NCBI GenBank assembly: GCA_033297075.1
Contig: MU858152.1
Location: 62,001-126,000, forward strand
Length of the DNA: 64,000 bases
Direction of reading: 5' to 3'
Origin: Rhypophila decipiens
Taxonomy: Eukaryota; Ascomycota; Sordariomycetes; Sordariales; Naviculisporaceae
Shown: positions 43,276-55,796 of the stretch, piece after piece
How positions within the stretch are numbered: position 1 is the first letter of the stretch
Layout of the letters: every line of letters begins with the position of its first letter
Notes under the pieces: model-generated
The model's database searches: none
Told to the model about the DNA's origin: nothing
Seen by the model: only the letters and a program-made list of their open reading frames with translations
Program-made: the position numbers and the translations under genes

Positions 43276-45052
43276 TGCCCCAGCGCCGCCACCACCTATT
43301 TTGAACGAGGATGAGCTCGAGTCCTGGCATTATGCAGTTGAACTGTCTGGGAGGATCAACCAAGGCCGAGATGTCATCTACAAGCACTTCCTTACCAAGC
43401 TAACCAACCAGGGCGGACATCCTAATATCCCACCCTACGTGTGGACAGGAGAGTGTTCCCGCGTCACATCGCTAGACTTTGCCTCTGGGTCTTTTGTAGA
43501 ACATGACGACGGCTTTCCCGGGCTTCGACGCAGGATCAGTCCCATAAATCCGAGGGCACCAAAGCTCGCACCTTTTTTTGTCTCTGAGGATTACAATAGA
43601 GAGCAGATTTGCGTTTTGGGATACAATCTCAAGATACCAGTGGGCGTCAGTCAAAGCTTTGAGTGAGAATGTCTTGTCACAACTTCACTAACTCGCTTGG
43701 TCGGACAGTTCTTTGCCGACCACGTCACCACAGACGAGGGCACAGTCCACATGGACGCAATACGCGGCTTTCCGACAGTCGAATCAAATCAGGAGGCGGC
43801 AGATGCCAGCCAGGACACGCGGGTCATTATACGATATCCCGTAATTGCCCCCAGCGAGGCCAGAGGCAACCACCCTCGCACCTCGAGGCTCGGGACATGC
43901 CATGACAGGACAGTCAACATACGCGGCCTCTGTGGTCGAGCGTCAGATCGAGACGCCCTCACAGTATGACGAGTGGGATCACGAGGGACTCGTCGTTACC
44001 GCTTCGGCCCAGTTGAGCTACTGGATCCGAGGGAAGGGCAAAACTGGCGAGGGCTCCAGCAAGTTTGCCCACATCATCCTCCTCCTCTTTCTAGTACTAA
44101 CATGTAATTGGCAGCCGTTCTTCTTGTAGACCCACCCATCTCGAAGCTCGTGCCAGATGAAAGCTGGAGGAACCTTGTCCGACTTGCCGAGTTTGAGGAT
44201 CCCAAGGGCCGTGTCCCAGTCGCAGGGACACAGCCCTCGACCACGACGACCACTGAAGCTGCCGGAGGACCTGCCCCAAATCATCTGTACACCAACACAT
44301 GCCTCTACGCCGACATCCAACTCTTCATTTCGCAAAACAAACCCTCCTCTCAAGATCTCTACTCTACCTATCAGCCCAAACGCACCCCCGAGCAAATCCT
44401 GGCCTTCGCACGCCGATTCGCGCTAAACAACTGGATAGCACTGATAAATCACGCCCGGGCCTGCCTCAAAAAACTGCGCTCAAAGCTCTATTCCAGAGGG
44501 ATCAAATCTTCCAGCGTCAGGCAGCACTCCAAACATGCCAGTCGTAATTCCATTACCGACTATTCCTACTCACCAAACTACTCGGGCGGCCCCTTTGCAG
44601 AGTGGATCCTCGAACGTCTAGCAGACTGGAGTACCTCTTTGGCATTTTACATGATGGATGTAGAAGCGAATATGCTCGCTCTAGGTATCAACATCGATGG
44701 CCCATCCAGTTGTGGAAGTGTATCCAAAAAGGAAGCCCAACAATGGCGCTATATCTATCACACGTTGGGCGTCTATCGGGATTTGTACAGGCAAACAGCT
44801 GACTCGTATAACCAGGTGACAGCGCTGAGAGAAGCCCAGCAAGTAGGGAAGCTGACGCGGTTGGGTGTGTTATTTCTTCCTGCTGGCTTTGTCGCAGGAC
44901 TGTTGAGTATGGGCGGTGACTTCTTACCTGGCCAAAGTCATTTCTGGGTGTTTTGGCTTGTTGCGCTGCCTGTTGTGGCGATTGTTTGGATTGTGTTGGG
45001 CATGGAGGGGAGTTTAAGGGACAAGTTGAAGGGCTTGGGGAACAGGTTGTGA
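43276..45052 (+). CDS. CorA-like metal-ion transporter (5' end unresolved)
   Basis: Proposed exons: 43276-43645, 43709-43840, 43914-44058, 44115-45052, about 528 residues plus an undefined N-terminus. The intron at 44059-44114 is GC-AG (donor CCA|GCAAGT, branch ACTAAC), and its removal keeps VLLVDPPISKL in frame. The intron at 43841-43913 is needed to switch frames but has a weak branch site, so it is uncertain. The C-terminus has the two CorA helices (LGVLFLPAGFVAGLLSMGGD, then FWVFWLVALPVVAIVWIVLG). Fungal relatives keep this topology but replace the GMN motif, here by a GGD loop. Long cytosolic N-domain. It probably moves Mg2+ or another divalent cation; substrate and membrane are unknown. 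The first exon may start at 43058. Confidence 0.7.
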
Positions 45053-46756
45053 TTGCTTTTGTCTCTGCTCTGCTCTGGGCTTTGAATGGAAGTCTGGGTC
45101 AGACTTTCTTCAAATTAGTTCTTTGTTTGTTTGGTTGCCCTTATCCTTTGTCCCGGTTGCTGCGGTAATGTTGTGGAGTCTTTGTGACTACGCCTCGATT
45201 GCTCGCTCTACTGCAGGAGCTTTTGTTAATGTGATATCCTTCGCATCTGCTATGTGTGTAGGTTTTCTGTGTTCAAATTGTCTCAACAACCCGGAGCCGA
45301 TGGATCGCCTCCTACACAGGGTGACCTGTCCAAACTCCCGTGCCACGGAGTATTTCAGTGCATCCATACCGTGGGGTCACAAAATTGGCCCAAGGCTGCA
45401 GTGAGCAATTTCTTATGACTGCGACAACGGGATTTCAAGAATACTTCGGGCCAATTTCCCAGTTCTATCCAAGAATACCGCCAAGTGAGATCTTTAAACG
45501 CCGTCAAGATCTTACAGCAGATGGTACATTCCAGCTTTGTTCATCAGTATTAGCTGACAAGTGCCTCGATATATGCTCAGGACAATATGAGCGATGTCTT
45601 ACCTCAGCGAAAGCAGGGGGGCATTCCACGACACTCAAGGACACGCCTGAAAGTGAGTCAAAGTCCTCCGTTGACCCCTCGACGAAGGGCAGTGAAGTCG
45701 TATTATCCATCATATAGAGGACACTTGGGTGATGACTGAATGAAGAGTCGACAGAGAATGGAAACTCGAATGTAATGGGACTTATCAGAGCCGGAAAGGA
45801 ATACACAAAGGAAACTAGTCAGAAAGCACACACCGGTTATCACTATCACTTTATAAATAAAAGCGGGGTTCACGTTGGGTCGTGGAACAGATCCTGGATA
45901 AGTCACGGCAAACGCGTGCAAGACGTCGTGTGATGTTCGTCTCCTCTTGTACGCTCTCCTGGTACAACTTGGAACCCGCTCATTGCGAGACAACGGGCCA
46001 CAAGCCCGTTGCATTTCCCTGCCCAGGTCACTTGGCCCATCATCGACATACCAACTCCTTGTAAAGCTGTCATAAGCGTCCATCTCGAGGAAAGAAACGT
46101 CTGGACATGCTTGAAAAAGGGTCAAAGTAACGTATGCCCATAGGTGAACATTGTATGATAAGAATTGAACCTTACATTGAACGGCCACAGGAATTCACCG
46201 AAAATCTAAGTTTGACTTAACCACCGAAGCAACGCTAGCCCGGCAACCGGTTATATTCTCAAACCTTGAACCAACCCGAAATGTACCCTTCCACTTATCA
46301 GCAATGGCTCTCAAACGTAGCTTCACGAGGGCCTTCTGGGTGTCGGTTCTTGATGAATGCTCGGGGTCCAAAATGTAAAAGAAATTTATTGCACAAAGTC
46401 CGCCTACTCCGTCCCAGTCATTCTCTGGGTCCGCCAGCTAGTTATGCGATGAACCATGACCGAAAAATGAGAAAGAAGAATGTAGAGGATCCGAAAAGAT
46501 AGAAATAATATACAAGAAGTCTAAGATCAGAAGGCTTTTCTCCAGTGGGAAAGTGTCGAAGAGGGTATCATGACTCGTAAGTTTGTTCACCCCTCGCGCA
46601 TTTTGAGTCCTGCCAAGGAGGGGGTGAAGCATACATGATCCAGCCATATTGAATGTTAACATGTCCAGCCAAAATGTGGCAATCACTGCAGAGATCCTGT
46701 CATGCAGTTCCTTCATTCCTCCTTGCAAGAGTCGATGACAGGTCCTACTCCTCATG
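45053..46756. other. Intergenic, 1.7 kb
   Basis: No gene, RNA or repeat could be supported. The open frames are short and lack similarity to known families. Confidence 0.45.
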
Positions 46757-46921
46757 CTACGCCGTCGCTACTTCCCCCCTGAGCTCCTTGCATCGGGGAT
46801 GGCTACAGGTGCCGCAGTATAGAGTGCTCTTTCCGCAGGCGATTACCCTGTCGCAGGAACATGTTGTCGACTGCGAGATGAGCGTGGTGTAGCAGGCGTA
46901 GCTGATTCTGGTGCCGCACAT
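46757..46921 (-). CDS. Possible 54-aa Cys-rich peptide
   Basis: From the ATG at 46921 the frame encodes 54 aa with eight Cys (positions 2, 10, 21, 23, 29, 36, 39, 44), including a C-G-T-C-S-H-P-R-C cluster. Third codon positions are strongly G/C-biased (TGC, GGC, ACC, ATC, AGC, TAC), as in nearby real genes, which argues for coding. There is no signal peptide, so it is not an obvious secreted effector; it looks more like a small zinc-binding or unknown fungal MC-start protein. The frame is open farther upstream but without bias. No family is recognised. Confidence 0.4.
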   Translation of the reverse strand: MCGTRISYACYTTLISQSTTCSCDRVIACGKSTLYCGTCSHPRCKELRGEVATA

Positions 46922-49900
46922 TGTGACGGTGGTCTGTCGGTGTCTTGGTGAACGTATGTAGAAGTGGGACGGTGGAGGTCGGTGGTGACGATGACAGACG
47001 ACGATAATTGATCCGACCGGTTCAACCCGTTTTGGGTTTGTCCCAGCAAGCCCGGTTTTCCAAGAAATCGTACACGTGTTAAAAGACACCCCAGTCTGAT
47101 CGACCGTAGCTTGTTTTGTGGGAACTGTCAAGACTCGGTCAGTCGGCTGTTTTCCTTTCAGATCCCGGTCGACAAGACTTTCTGCTCCTGCCCGTGAATC
47201 TTGCTGGGTATGGATCTTCGCTTTGACCCGAGCCAACGGAAGATCGGCACGGGACGGAGTAACAAGGAGAAACTTACCAGGATAGAGGAAACGTATCAGA
47301 TTGAACTACTTGTTTCACGAATAGCACCTGTCGGTACCCGTTTATAGTCTCTGATGGCTCGTCGTAGACTTGGGTTTCGTGTGGTGGCGATTGTCAACGT
47401 TGAATGGTAGATGGTGATGATGCAGCAGAAAAAAGGCGCAAGTCCAAGGAGAAAAGAATTGACCAAGCGAGTGATGAGAAGTCAAAAAGGGAAGGAAGAA
47501 GCCGCGGCAGGGACCAGTGGATCACTTGCTGCTTTGCCCGGTCTAGATCGGGTAGGGGGAGGATTTGAGTTTGGTCCGGCCCAAGCCTACGGAGTAAGCG
47601 TTGCCGACAAACCTTATATGTCCCTCGTGGTGTTGAGCTTGAATGTCCCGCACTTGCCCAAAATGACAAGAGATAACCTGAGGGGAGGAGAAGAAGAAGG
47701 TGCAGTCCTAGGGGTCCTCACATCGAGGAGACTCTGCAAGTGTGGTTGTGGATGGCGGTGCGGAAGTTGCCGGATTGTCGTCCCTAATGCAACCTGCAGC
47801 AAGGACTCTCTGCTGATAGCCAGGCGAGTATGAGTTGTCTTTACTGGGGCTGAAGAGTAGGTGGTGCTAGTGCATGCTCGTGTATGTGAGTCTTCTACTC
47901 AGCCCGCAAGATATATTTGGTATACGGACACTTGGTATGAGATCTGGGGAGAAAACAGGATAGGGGACCAGGTAAACAAGTGCGGAAAGGGGGTGGAAAG
48001 TTCAAGTGGCTTCTGAGGTTGAGAAGACTTGAGCCTAGGCTTGACGAACCAGAGCAAGCAAAAAACAAGCAAGGATCCCAGAGCCGAGACTCTAGCAGAT
48101 TTAGATGCCGAGAGAAGCCAAGCCCAATTCCCGCAATATGCACCCTGATGTCGACAATCCGACGTGGACCTGGTCCCTTTGGAGCTTGAACCGCTCGTGA
48201 TGATGACATGGTGTCCGGGAGGCAGGTCCGTCCCTGGCGCTCCCCTTTCAAATGCTCGGCATCGGGTTGCTGGGCACTTGTCCAATCAAGCATCGAGACC
48301 CGGCCAATATGACGTCATGATACTGCCCCAGTGGGGCACAGAATGGGTGGGGCTTTGCCAAATCAGAAAGAACAACAAGCCGACGTGCAGAACTGCGCCT
48401 GAAGTGATTCGCTGATGTCTGTTGAACTGGCTGGATTTGCTGGGTTGAACTGCAGAAAAGAAGCAGAGAAAAGGCGGTGCAAAAAGGAGTGTACCCATTC
48501 GAGGACGTAAAGATATTTTTGCTCTCCCATATTCGACGTCTGTTCAGTGTTTACTGAATACCGGTACACACTCCCCTGTGGCCCCTTTGCAGATCACTGC
48601 ATTGGGCTGAAACAGCTGAGCATAAAAACCGGATTTGCAGACATTTCGGCTCACAGTAGCATGCTGTCGCCATGACGCGAGGTGACAAGCTGAAGCTATT
48701 CCAATCATCAATAGTGAGCCATACACCGCCCATATTACCGACACTACACGTACAGGAGCGATGAACCGTTGCCGTCCGTAACAGAAAATGCATCATTCGA
48801 CCGCGCCATTCCCCTGCAAACCTCCCACTACATCCGACGATCGGCATCTTTTTTCTCTTCCCACGTGCTTATCGGCCATGCTGTCCTACACCAATCGTTT
48901 TCTCCACGATCCAACGGTCAAATTCCAAGATTGATCGAATATGGAGATACGCAATTTTGCATACAGGACCACATCAGCTCCAGGCAAACATCCTGAAATC
49001 TCGAATAGATTACAAGTGGGACACTGAATCTGACATCTCCCCAGCATGCCCCTGAAAGGCCTGAAAGGGCCTGATGATACCAAATGACCAACCCCAACTT
49101 TGCAAATTTGAGGCTGACGATCGACTTCACCAGCTCATATCAAAATCTCATGTCGCAAATTGAAGGGACTGATGGGCCAACAGTCATGAGATTATTCCGC
49201 TTTTCTCCCTCAAAGAACCCTTTACACCCTTACCGTTACTTTCGAAACCCGCATCGCATAAGTCTAGTCCCTTCTTGTCAAAAACTTGGGGTCCAAACAG
49301 CAGGGACCTCGGGCCTTTCTCCGTCCCCACCAACCAGAGGACAACCAAGAAGAGACATTTTTGATAGTGTAGATGGAAAATGAAACTATTTTTTGTGTAC
49401 GGAGTCATACTCTAGCCATCGACCATCTTGCGATCAGGCAGAGATAAGATCTGCAGGGCCGCCGCCCCCAATGATAAGAACGACAGAAATCATATAAACG
49501 CAAAAAGAGCTGACAGGTCGAACGGTCACACAGAGTACACACTTGCATATCATGAACGTCTTTCTGTGTTTCAGGTCATGTCTTTGACGCAAGGGACATA
49601 TCGTGCGCGGCAGGAGTTGCCTTTTAGGAATGATAGAGAACCCGTCTATCAGACATACACCCATCATTCGTATCCGGTCCTTTTACAAGCAGTCAAGGGG
49701 CACCTGGACCCTTCGATTGGCGAGACAAGAATCCAAGACAAGTCCCAGAACGAATCATAACAACCCTAACCCGCCAAGTCAAACCTGCATGCAGATCTGA
49801 TCTCCTCGCAGATAATAAGCAACAATCCCATCAGTCAGGGAGTGGTAATCGCCCAAAAGGGACACCGACAAGTGAGAATGCCATGCCCACCATAGCCACC

Positions 49901-50860
49901 GACACGCACACGGACGAGATATCTGCCGGCTCTATCTGCCTACTACACTCATCTAGTCATATTAGAGCCTATCGGAGTCATAGCTACTCAATATCAGGTC
50001 CTGCCTGCGTACAGTTATCTCCTCTTGCTCTTTTGAGTCTTGTGAAAGCACAAGTTCGCGGAAAGTACGGTAAACCTGACTCATCTTGGGCTCCAGGCGT
50101 CAAGCCTCAAAGTCAAGTACCACAAGTAAAATGATATCGGACCATTTCCACGTGGTCGGCATGTAGATAAGCATCTCGGTAGGTAGACGAGGCAGAGCCC
50201 AGTTCAGTGTGGGTGGGTTGTCACGATCTGTGTATCGACTGCTCCATCGAAGCCGCCGACTGTGCTTTCCAAAAACAGGACATGATAATAACCGCTGCTG
50301 ACATAGCACATCTCCGATTGATACGAAACGACTTTATGAGTAGGTGCCTGGTATGTAGGTTAGTAAGTACATAAGCTATGCTCTACTAGCGATGAGATGA
50401 AGACTTGCAATACGACCCCTTTATCTTGCAAGATTTGTACCCAAACATCCATGATGTACTGTTGATGCTTGGTTGTAATATATCAAGAGCCTCAAGGATG
50501 TTGAATTTCAACACCAGCACCAAGCTCACTCGGCGCAACTGGAAGATGTCGGTCAAGCAGGAATGGAGGGTGCCTGTCACAACTTCAACAAGGAAATACA
50601 TGAATCAATAAGAAATAAATCAAGAAATAAAAGTGTCTAAGGCGACTTGAACAACCTCGAGTATATGAACCATCGCGGGTATCCTCAAACCAAATCCAAC
50701 CATCATAACATGCAACAGCTCTGTACACGCCAGTATGAATCCAAACAAAGCCAGACCTCAAAGCCTTGGCTTAGATCCTCAACCACCACCAGTCCAGCCT
50801 TTTAACCCAATGCCAATTTGTCTCGCCGTAAGATGACCCTTGTGATTCTTGAATAACCAT
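46922..50860. other. Largest gene-free stretch, 3.9 kb
   Basis: No supported gene. It contains a perfect CRE palindrome TGACGTCA at 48310-48317 next to a CCAAT at 48304-48308. No transposase, long repeat or strongly AT-rich RIP-like block is seen. Base composition is similar to other intergenic DNA here. Confidence 0.45.
48304..48317. promoter_or_regulatory. CCAAT box abutting a TGACGTCA palindrome
   Basis: CCAAT at 48304-48308 is followed one base later by the 8-bp bZIP (CREB/ATF-type) palindrome. In ascomycetes the CCAAT-binding complex co-operates with bZIP-type partners such as HapX. No start codon lies within 1 kb, so any target is unknown. Confidence 0.3.
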
Positions 50861-53309
50861 TTACTCCCCACAGGAGTCGTCATAATCATTCTCCTCTTTA
50901 CTAGCCTTCTTGGCCTTGCCCTTTCCTTTACCATTCCCCTTGTCATTGCCATTCCCTCCATTCCCCACGCCCTTCTTCGGGATCCTCGGGGCAGCCTTCA
51001 ACCAGTCCTCCCTCCCAGGCGGCCAGTACACCCGACCGTCTTTTCCGCCCATTCCAAAGTCCTCAGCACTTACGACTCCCGGGATCGTCTCATCCACCAC
51101 CTCCTCGGCCTTGAGGGTATCCCCATCACCATCGATTTTCCCATCGGCAACTACAATATCCTCCTCCCCTCCATTGGCCCCCTTATCACCATCCGCTTTG
51201 TCAACCTGAGCCCCCCTCTTCCTCTTCCCTTTCCCCGCATCCCCAACATCCTTCGTAACCACCTTTCTGACAACCGGATTTTGATCACTCCTCTCATGCG
51301 GAATCATGTCGCCAATCCTTTCAAACCCAGGCAGCTTGAAGTTCCTCATAAGCTCAAACACAGCCTGCTCTTTATCCTTGGCCTCGATCATCAAATCCAT
51401 ATCATTCGGACACGGCGGCAGCGTCGCCACTCTCGGCGAGTGTTTCCTCCGGTCCCTGCCAGTAACAGCCCCGGCACAGGGTTCACTATAATGCATCTTT
51501 TGCTTGATCCCCTTGCGCGTCCACGTTTTGGCGATGCGTGCCATGATTTCCGGCTGGCTGATGTCGTACGTCCCCTCGCGGCACTGCGAACTGTCAAAGA
51601 CGATGTTGTGGTGGTGATAGTCAAGCACCAAAGGAATGTTGAGCTCTTCGCAGATCGGGAGAAGATCGTGGACTGACCAGGAGACATCGTCGTTTTCGAG
51701 GACCAGACGGCTCTTGACAGATAGGGAGAGAGCCGCATAGTTCTTTCGGAACCGGTCAAGGGTTTGAGATTTGCCTTCGTACACGCCACCCATGTGGAGT
51801 ATCATGACGGCATCACGGTCTTGCTGGGGAGGTAGACGGAGGAGGGAGAGCATTTCGTCATGGTATTCTAGGTCTCGGATCGACGCAGTGATGACTTTCT
51901 CGTGAGGAGAGCCTAGTTGGGTGAACTGCATGATGTTGCAAAGCAGAGGTTAGCACAGGAAAGACACAGGGTTGGCATGTAGGAGGCCAGTACCTGGCCA
52001 GGATGGGTCGTCAGGCGATGGCCCAGCTGCGTTGCTACCTTGCCCACCTCGGCGAGAACCTCAGAGGCAAACGGTGCCAATTTGTATCCGTGCTCCGGGT
52101 GGCTGGCGAAGGGAAACATCTCCGAGCTAAGCCGCATAAACTTGATGTTGTACTTGTCGTTCCATCGGAGCATCTTGACAATATCTCGCGCATTGGCAAG
52201 ACCCAGGTCTTGCACAAACTTCTGGCCATGCTTGACATGGTACTCCTGGGTGTTGTCGATAGGGTTGAGTTTCGGGTGTTCGGGCTGTGAGGGATCTCGA
52301 AGAGGATGGCGGTGCTTGAGGATCGAATCGATACGGCAGGTCCGAGAGCTGAATACCGACGGCTTGGCAGCTCTGAGGTACGTGTTTAGACAGGCCTAAC
52401 TTTACGATTAGTTCCCGGAGTCAAGGGCTGCAAGGATGCTGCATGCTATGGAGGCGGTCTTACATAGCCCAGACGACCTTTCCATGGCAGTGGGAGGTAA
52501 CCACTGTTGACTGGTAAGGGCCTTCCAGGGCCTCGATCCGAGACCTCTGCGTCCTCGGAAAGAGGGGCTTCCAGAACCTCTTGATAGTCGGAGTCTTCGT
52601 CGACGAGGGAGTCGCCCGGCTTCTTAGGAGTACCAAACGGTCTCTTCAAGGGCCGCTGTGCTTGTTCGTCATCTGCCGGTACCTGCGCCTTTCCTTTCTC
52701 CGACAATGAGCCATCTTTGGTACGTTTCCGGGTCCCTACCGCGTGGCTGATGACTGCCTTCAAGCTCGTCCCGCCACTCGGAGAATCAGAGGACAACCGA
52801 TCATCGTCCTTGCGAAGCCTAAGCTTATCTCTCCTCGTGTTTTCTTCAAACTGTTTCTCCAATCTCTTGAGCCCCTCAATTGCTTCCTCCATGCCGGCTC
52901 TTGCCCTCTGTCGCGAACGACCTGTATCTCCATCTCTCGGACCGTGCATCGTTTCTTGCATTTCGCGCGTCTTTGCTTCGTCTTCGTTGTGGTCCTTGCT
53001 TGTGAGGCGGCGACTCGATCGGCGGAGAATGACCTCGGGGCGGAGGCTGGTACCTTCGGTGGGAGTCTCGGGGTCTTTATTGGAGGGGGATGAAGAGGCC
53101 TTTCGCTTGCGCGTCATGACGGGCGTCGGCGCCTTTATATTTGCGTCAAATGGCGGCGTGATGCCTGATCGGCTACGGCGGACGAAGAATGAGGGTGTAG
53201 TCCAGGAGAGGAAGCTCCGGAGTTCGGAAGATAATGCGCGGAGTGGGCGACGAGCTGCCGAGCTGGATTGGAGGGGCGACGAATAAAGGAGGTGCCGGGA
53301 CAGAATCAT
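50861..53309 (-). CDS. uve1: UV-damage endonuclease (UvdE/Uve1)
   Basis: Three exons on the minus strand: 53309-52464, 52395-51994, 51925-50861; 770 aa. The TIM-barrel UvdE core begins at RLGYACLNTYLR and shows VFSSRTCR, FMRLSSEMFPFASHP, HRLTTHPGQFTQLGSP, ILHMGGVYEGK, RLVLENDD, PLVLDYHHHNI and MHYSEP, all characteristic blocks containing the metal-binding His/Glu/Asp residues. The enzyme nicks 5' of UV photoproducts and other lesions in an excision pathway independent of classical NER. The N-terminus (MILSRHLLYSSPLQSSSAAR) is Arg/Ser-rich, acid-poor and mitochondrial-like. A second ATG at residue 65 (MTRKRK) would give a nuclear form. A long Lys/Gly/Asp-rich tail follows the core. It is divergent from PARP across 2.5 kb. 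Confidence 0.95.
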
Positions 53310-55796
53310 GAACTCTGCAGCGGTTACATTGGTCCATTCATTTGTCTGGAATACGATGATGATGAATCATGCGGCCAGCTGACAGAAAAATGGAAAGACA
53401 AAGTCGATAAATGTGATCCCATCAACAATTTGGCGGCGACAAAAGGTGATGCAATGGGTGCACTGTGTCGATCATCCCGATCGCGGGCAGCAGAAATGCT
53501 GCAATACGGTAGCGGGGATCACCGATCGTGGCTCTATCGACTGCGAATTTTGTCTCGGGAAAGATGTACCTACATACGGAAATGGACAGCACACAAGGCC
53601 AGGTATCATTCAGGGCCCGCTTGGAGCCCGGTGTGGTTTTTGTTGCGTTTGATATGCGGTTGCTCGCAGTGCTTGATACATGATGCGACAAGCAGACGCC
53701 CAAAGGTCGCACATATTTTCGGGAACGTCGATTGCACGGCGTCGAAGAGAGAAATGGTCGTTTGGTCGGAGAAGGGGCTCCGAATATGAAGTCATGCAAG
53801 ATGATGGTCGAACTACGGGTCACACTACGTCAGGTTCCAGGGGCCTTTCCCCCCCGCTCTTCGCGCTAGAATGCCCCGTAAATCGGTGCGACTAGACCTA
53901 ATCCGGGCAAGCGCTGGAGGTTCTGCTGTCTGCTGACCAGGTGACCTCCTGCAGCAATTGCTCGCCTGCAAATTCAGCTCCTTGGTACGACCGACCATCG
54001 TGAATTTGGGACCTTCTTCAGTGATGCCACCGGACACGGCCGAGACATGTTTGCTGAGGGAAATTTCTTATAAACATCCTTCTCTCTCTCTGGCGGGAAA
54101 AGGTGACTCATTTGCACGGCGATTTGCCACCATTTTGCGATCAAGAAGTGGTGAGTGTCCTCCGAGTCGAACCAAAAGTCAGATTCCTTACTGAAGTTGC
54201 CGTCAATAGCGTGTTCGAACGGTGGGCTTTTATTTTGTTCCGATTAAACAGTCCAGAACAAGGGGCATGGAGGTGAAGATATGTGGATAATCTCCATGGC
54301 TGACCACTCCTTGCGGTCCTTCTCCTTGGGAAAGTGTCAAGCGGCACCGGAGACGGTCAACTCGGCAGACATCCGACATGATGGATGCAAAGTCGATCTT
54401 GGTATTTGGCTCGCTTGGTATCAGCCCCAGGAACCCCAGAAGCTCTTCCGGCCTGGTATGGCCCAAAGTTGAATATGAATCCCTTTGCTTGCCTCTGCGT
54501 CGCGGAGTCGGTGACATGGTGATATTGACAAGCAGGACAGCGGTTATCGTCTGATGTCGTATGTCTATACAGGAATTCAATTGGTAAGTCTTTATATTTC
54601 GGTTCGCCTTCTTTGTCCGGGGATGAGTTTGGAAGAAGGGGTCCCTACAATCTCAAGCGACAAGCACAGCCACCACCTAGACGGTGGTCTCAAGCTCTCG
54701 ATTTCCTATGACAGCCAAAGGCGAGGAGATAATATCCATACTCCAGTCAACGTTCCCATCTCCGGTGCCATAATATCTCATGGCCTCAAACCCCGATAAA
54801 AGGGATAGCGATATCGGGGGTCACACAACTGGGACGAAGGATAGGAATCAAACCCCCTAGGAAGTCCAGGCCTGTCCAGTGTCCGGAAGCGGCTCTTGGT
54901 CGGGTCCACGACCTTCGTGCTGGTGACATGGAGGGTTTCCATAACTCAAGAATCTGTGATGCGCAAAGCCCTCGGTAATTATCCCTCGGATCACGCAGTT
55001 CGCACCCTGATCTCTTCTCTCGAGATTATCAGGATGTCTTAACCGGCGATGGTTTGAAGGTGGCCGGCCAACACCACTGAGTGCTGAGTGGCCCGCTTTG
55101 CGAAAGGCAGTGTGAAAAATTTATCACCAAGACGGAGGCTCAGGCAGCGAATATTGTTCCTTTCGTGTTATCGGTCGGCCGTTGTGCTGAATAATAATAC
55201 CGGAGGCAAGTGCCGGAATAACTGCTTGACCGGTTCCAACTTCCAAGCACGTGTCGCACCTGCCTTTGGAACTCCGTATTCAATCCACTTTCTGCTCCAC
55301 TGCATTCCGGCAAAGAAAAACTGTACAGAATACTCTTTGGCAGTCGCGATGGTGAGTTGGTGGGAGTTGCAGGCTTTAAAAGCGGAGGTTGGTTTGGTTG
55401 CCTGTTTTTGTGGAGCCAACCGCAGAAAGAGACAAGCGTCTGCCCCATCGTTTTCCAGGCACCGCCACCCAACTGCCTGAAGACCCTAGCTGCCAGCACT
55501 GTGTTCCCGTGATTCCGCGTCGGAAATTGGCGTTTTGGGGTCGCTGTTGCCTGCTCGACGCGGGTCGCGCGATTCAAATTGGAAATAGTCACGTCAATCC
55601 GTTGACAAGTATTTGACCTAGTCCTCACCACCCACAAAAATCGATAAATAGCTTCAACTGACCCAATTGACACAAAATTTTATTTTTATTCTCTGATTCT
55701 TACAAAACACACGTTCTCCAAGCATTCATCAATCATCTGGCTCCCAAGGGCTTCACTCCAATCACCTCAGAAACCTGTCGTCATTCGTCATCCACC
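53310..55796. other. 2.5-kb interval between divergent UVE1 and PARP genes
   Basis: Promoter region for both DNA-repair genes. No intervening gene is convincing; frames such as the one near 53268-53789 have no family resemblance and overlap the UVE1 5' end. A pyrimidine-rich tract precedes the PARP start. Confidence 0.45.

Noticed and set aside
45340..45717. 125-codon plus-strand frame after the CorA-like gene
   Set aside because: Cys-containing but without coding bias or family resemblance; likely 3' flank of the CorA-like gene.
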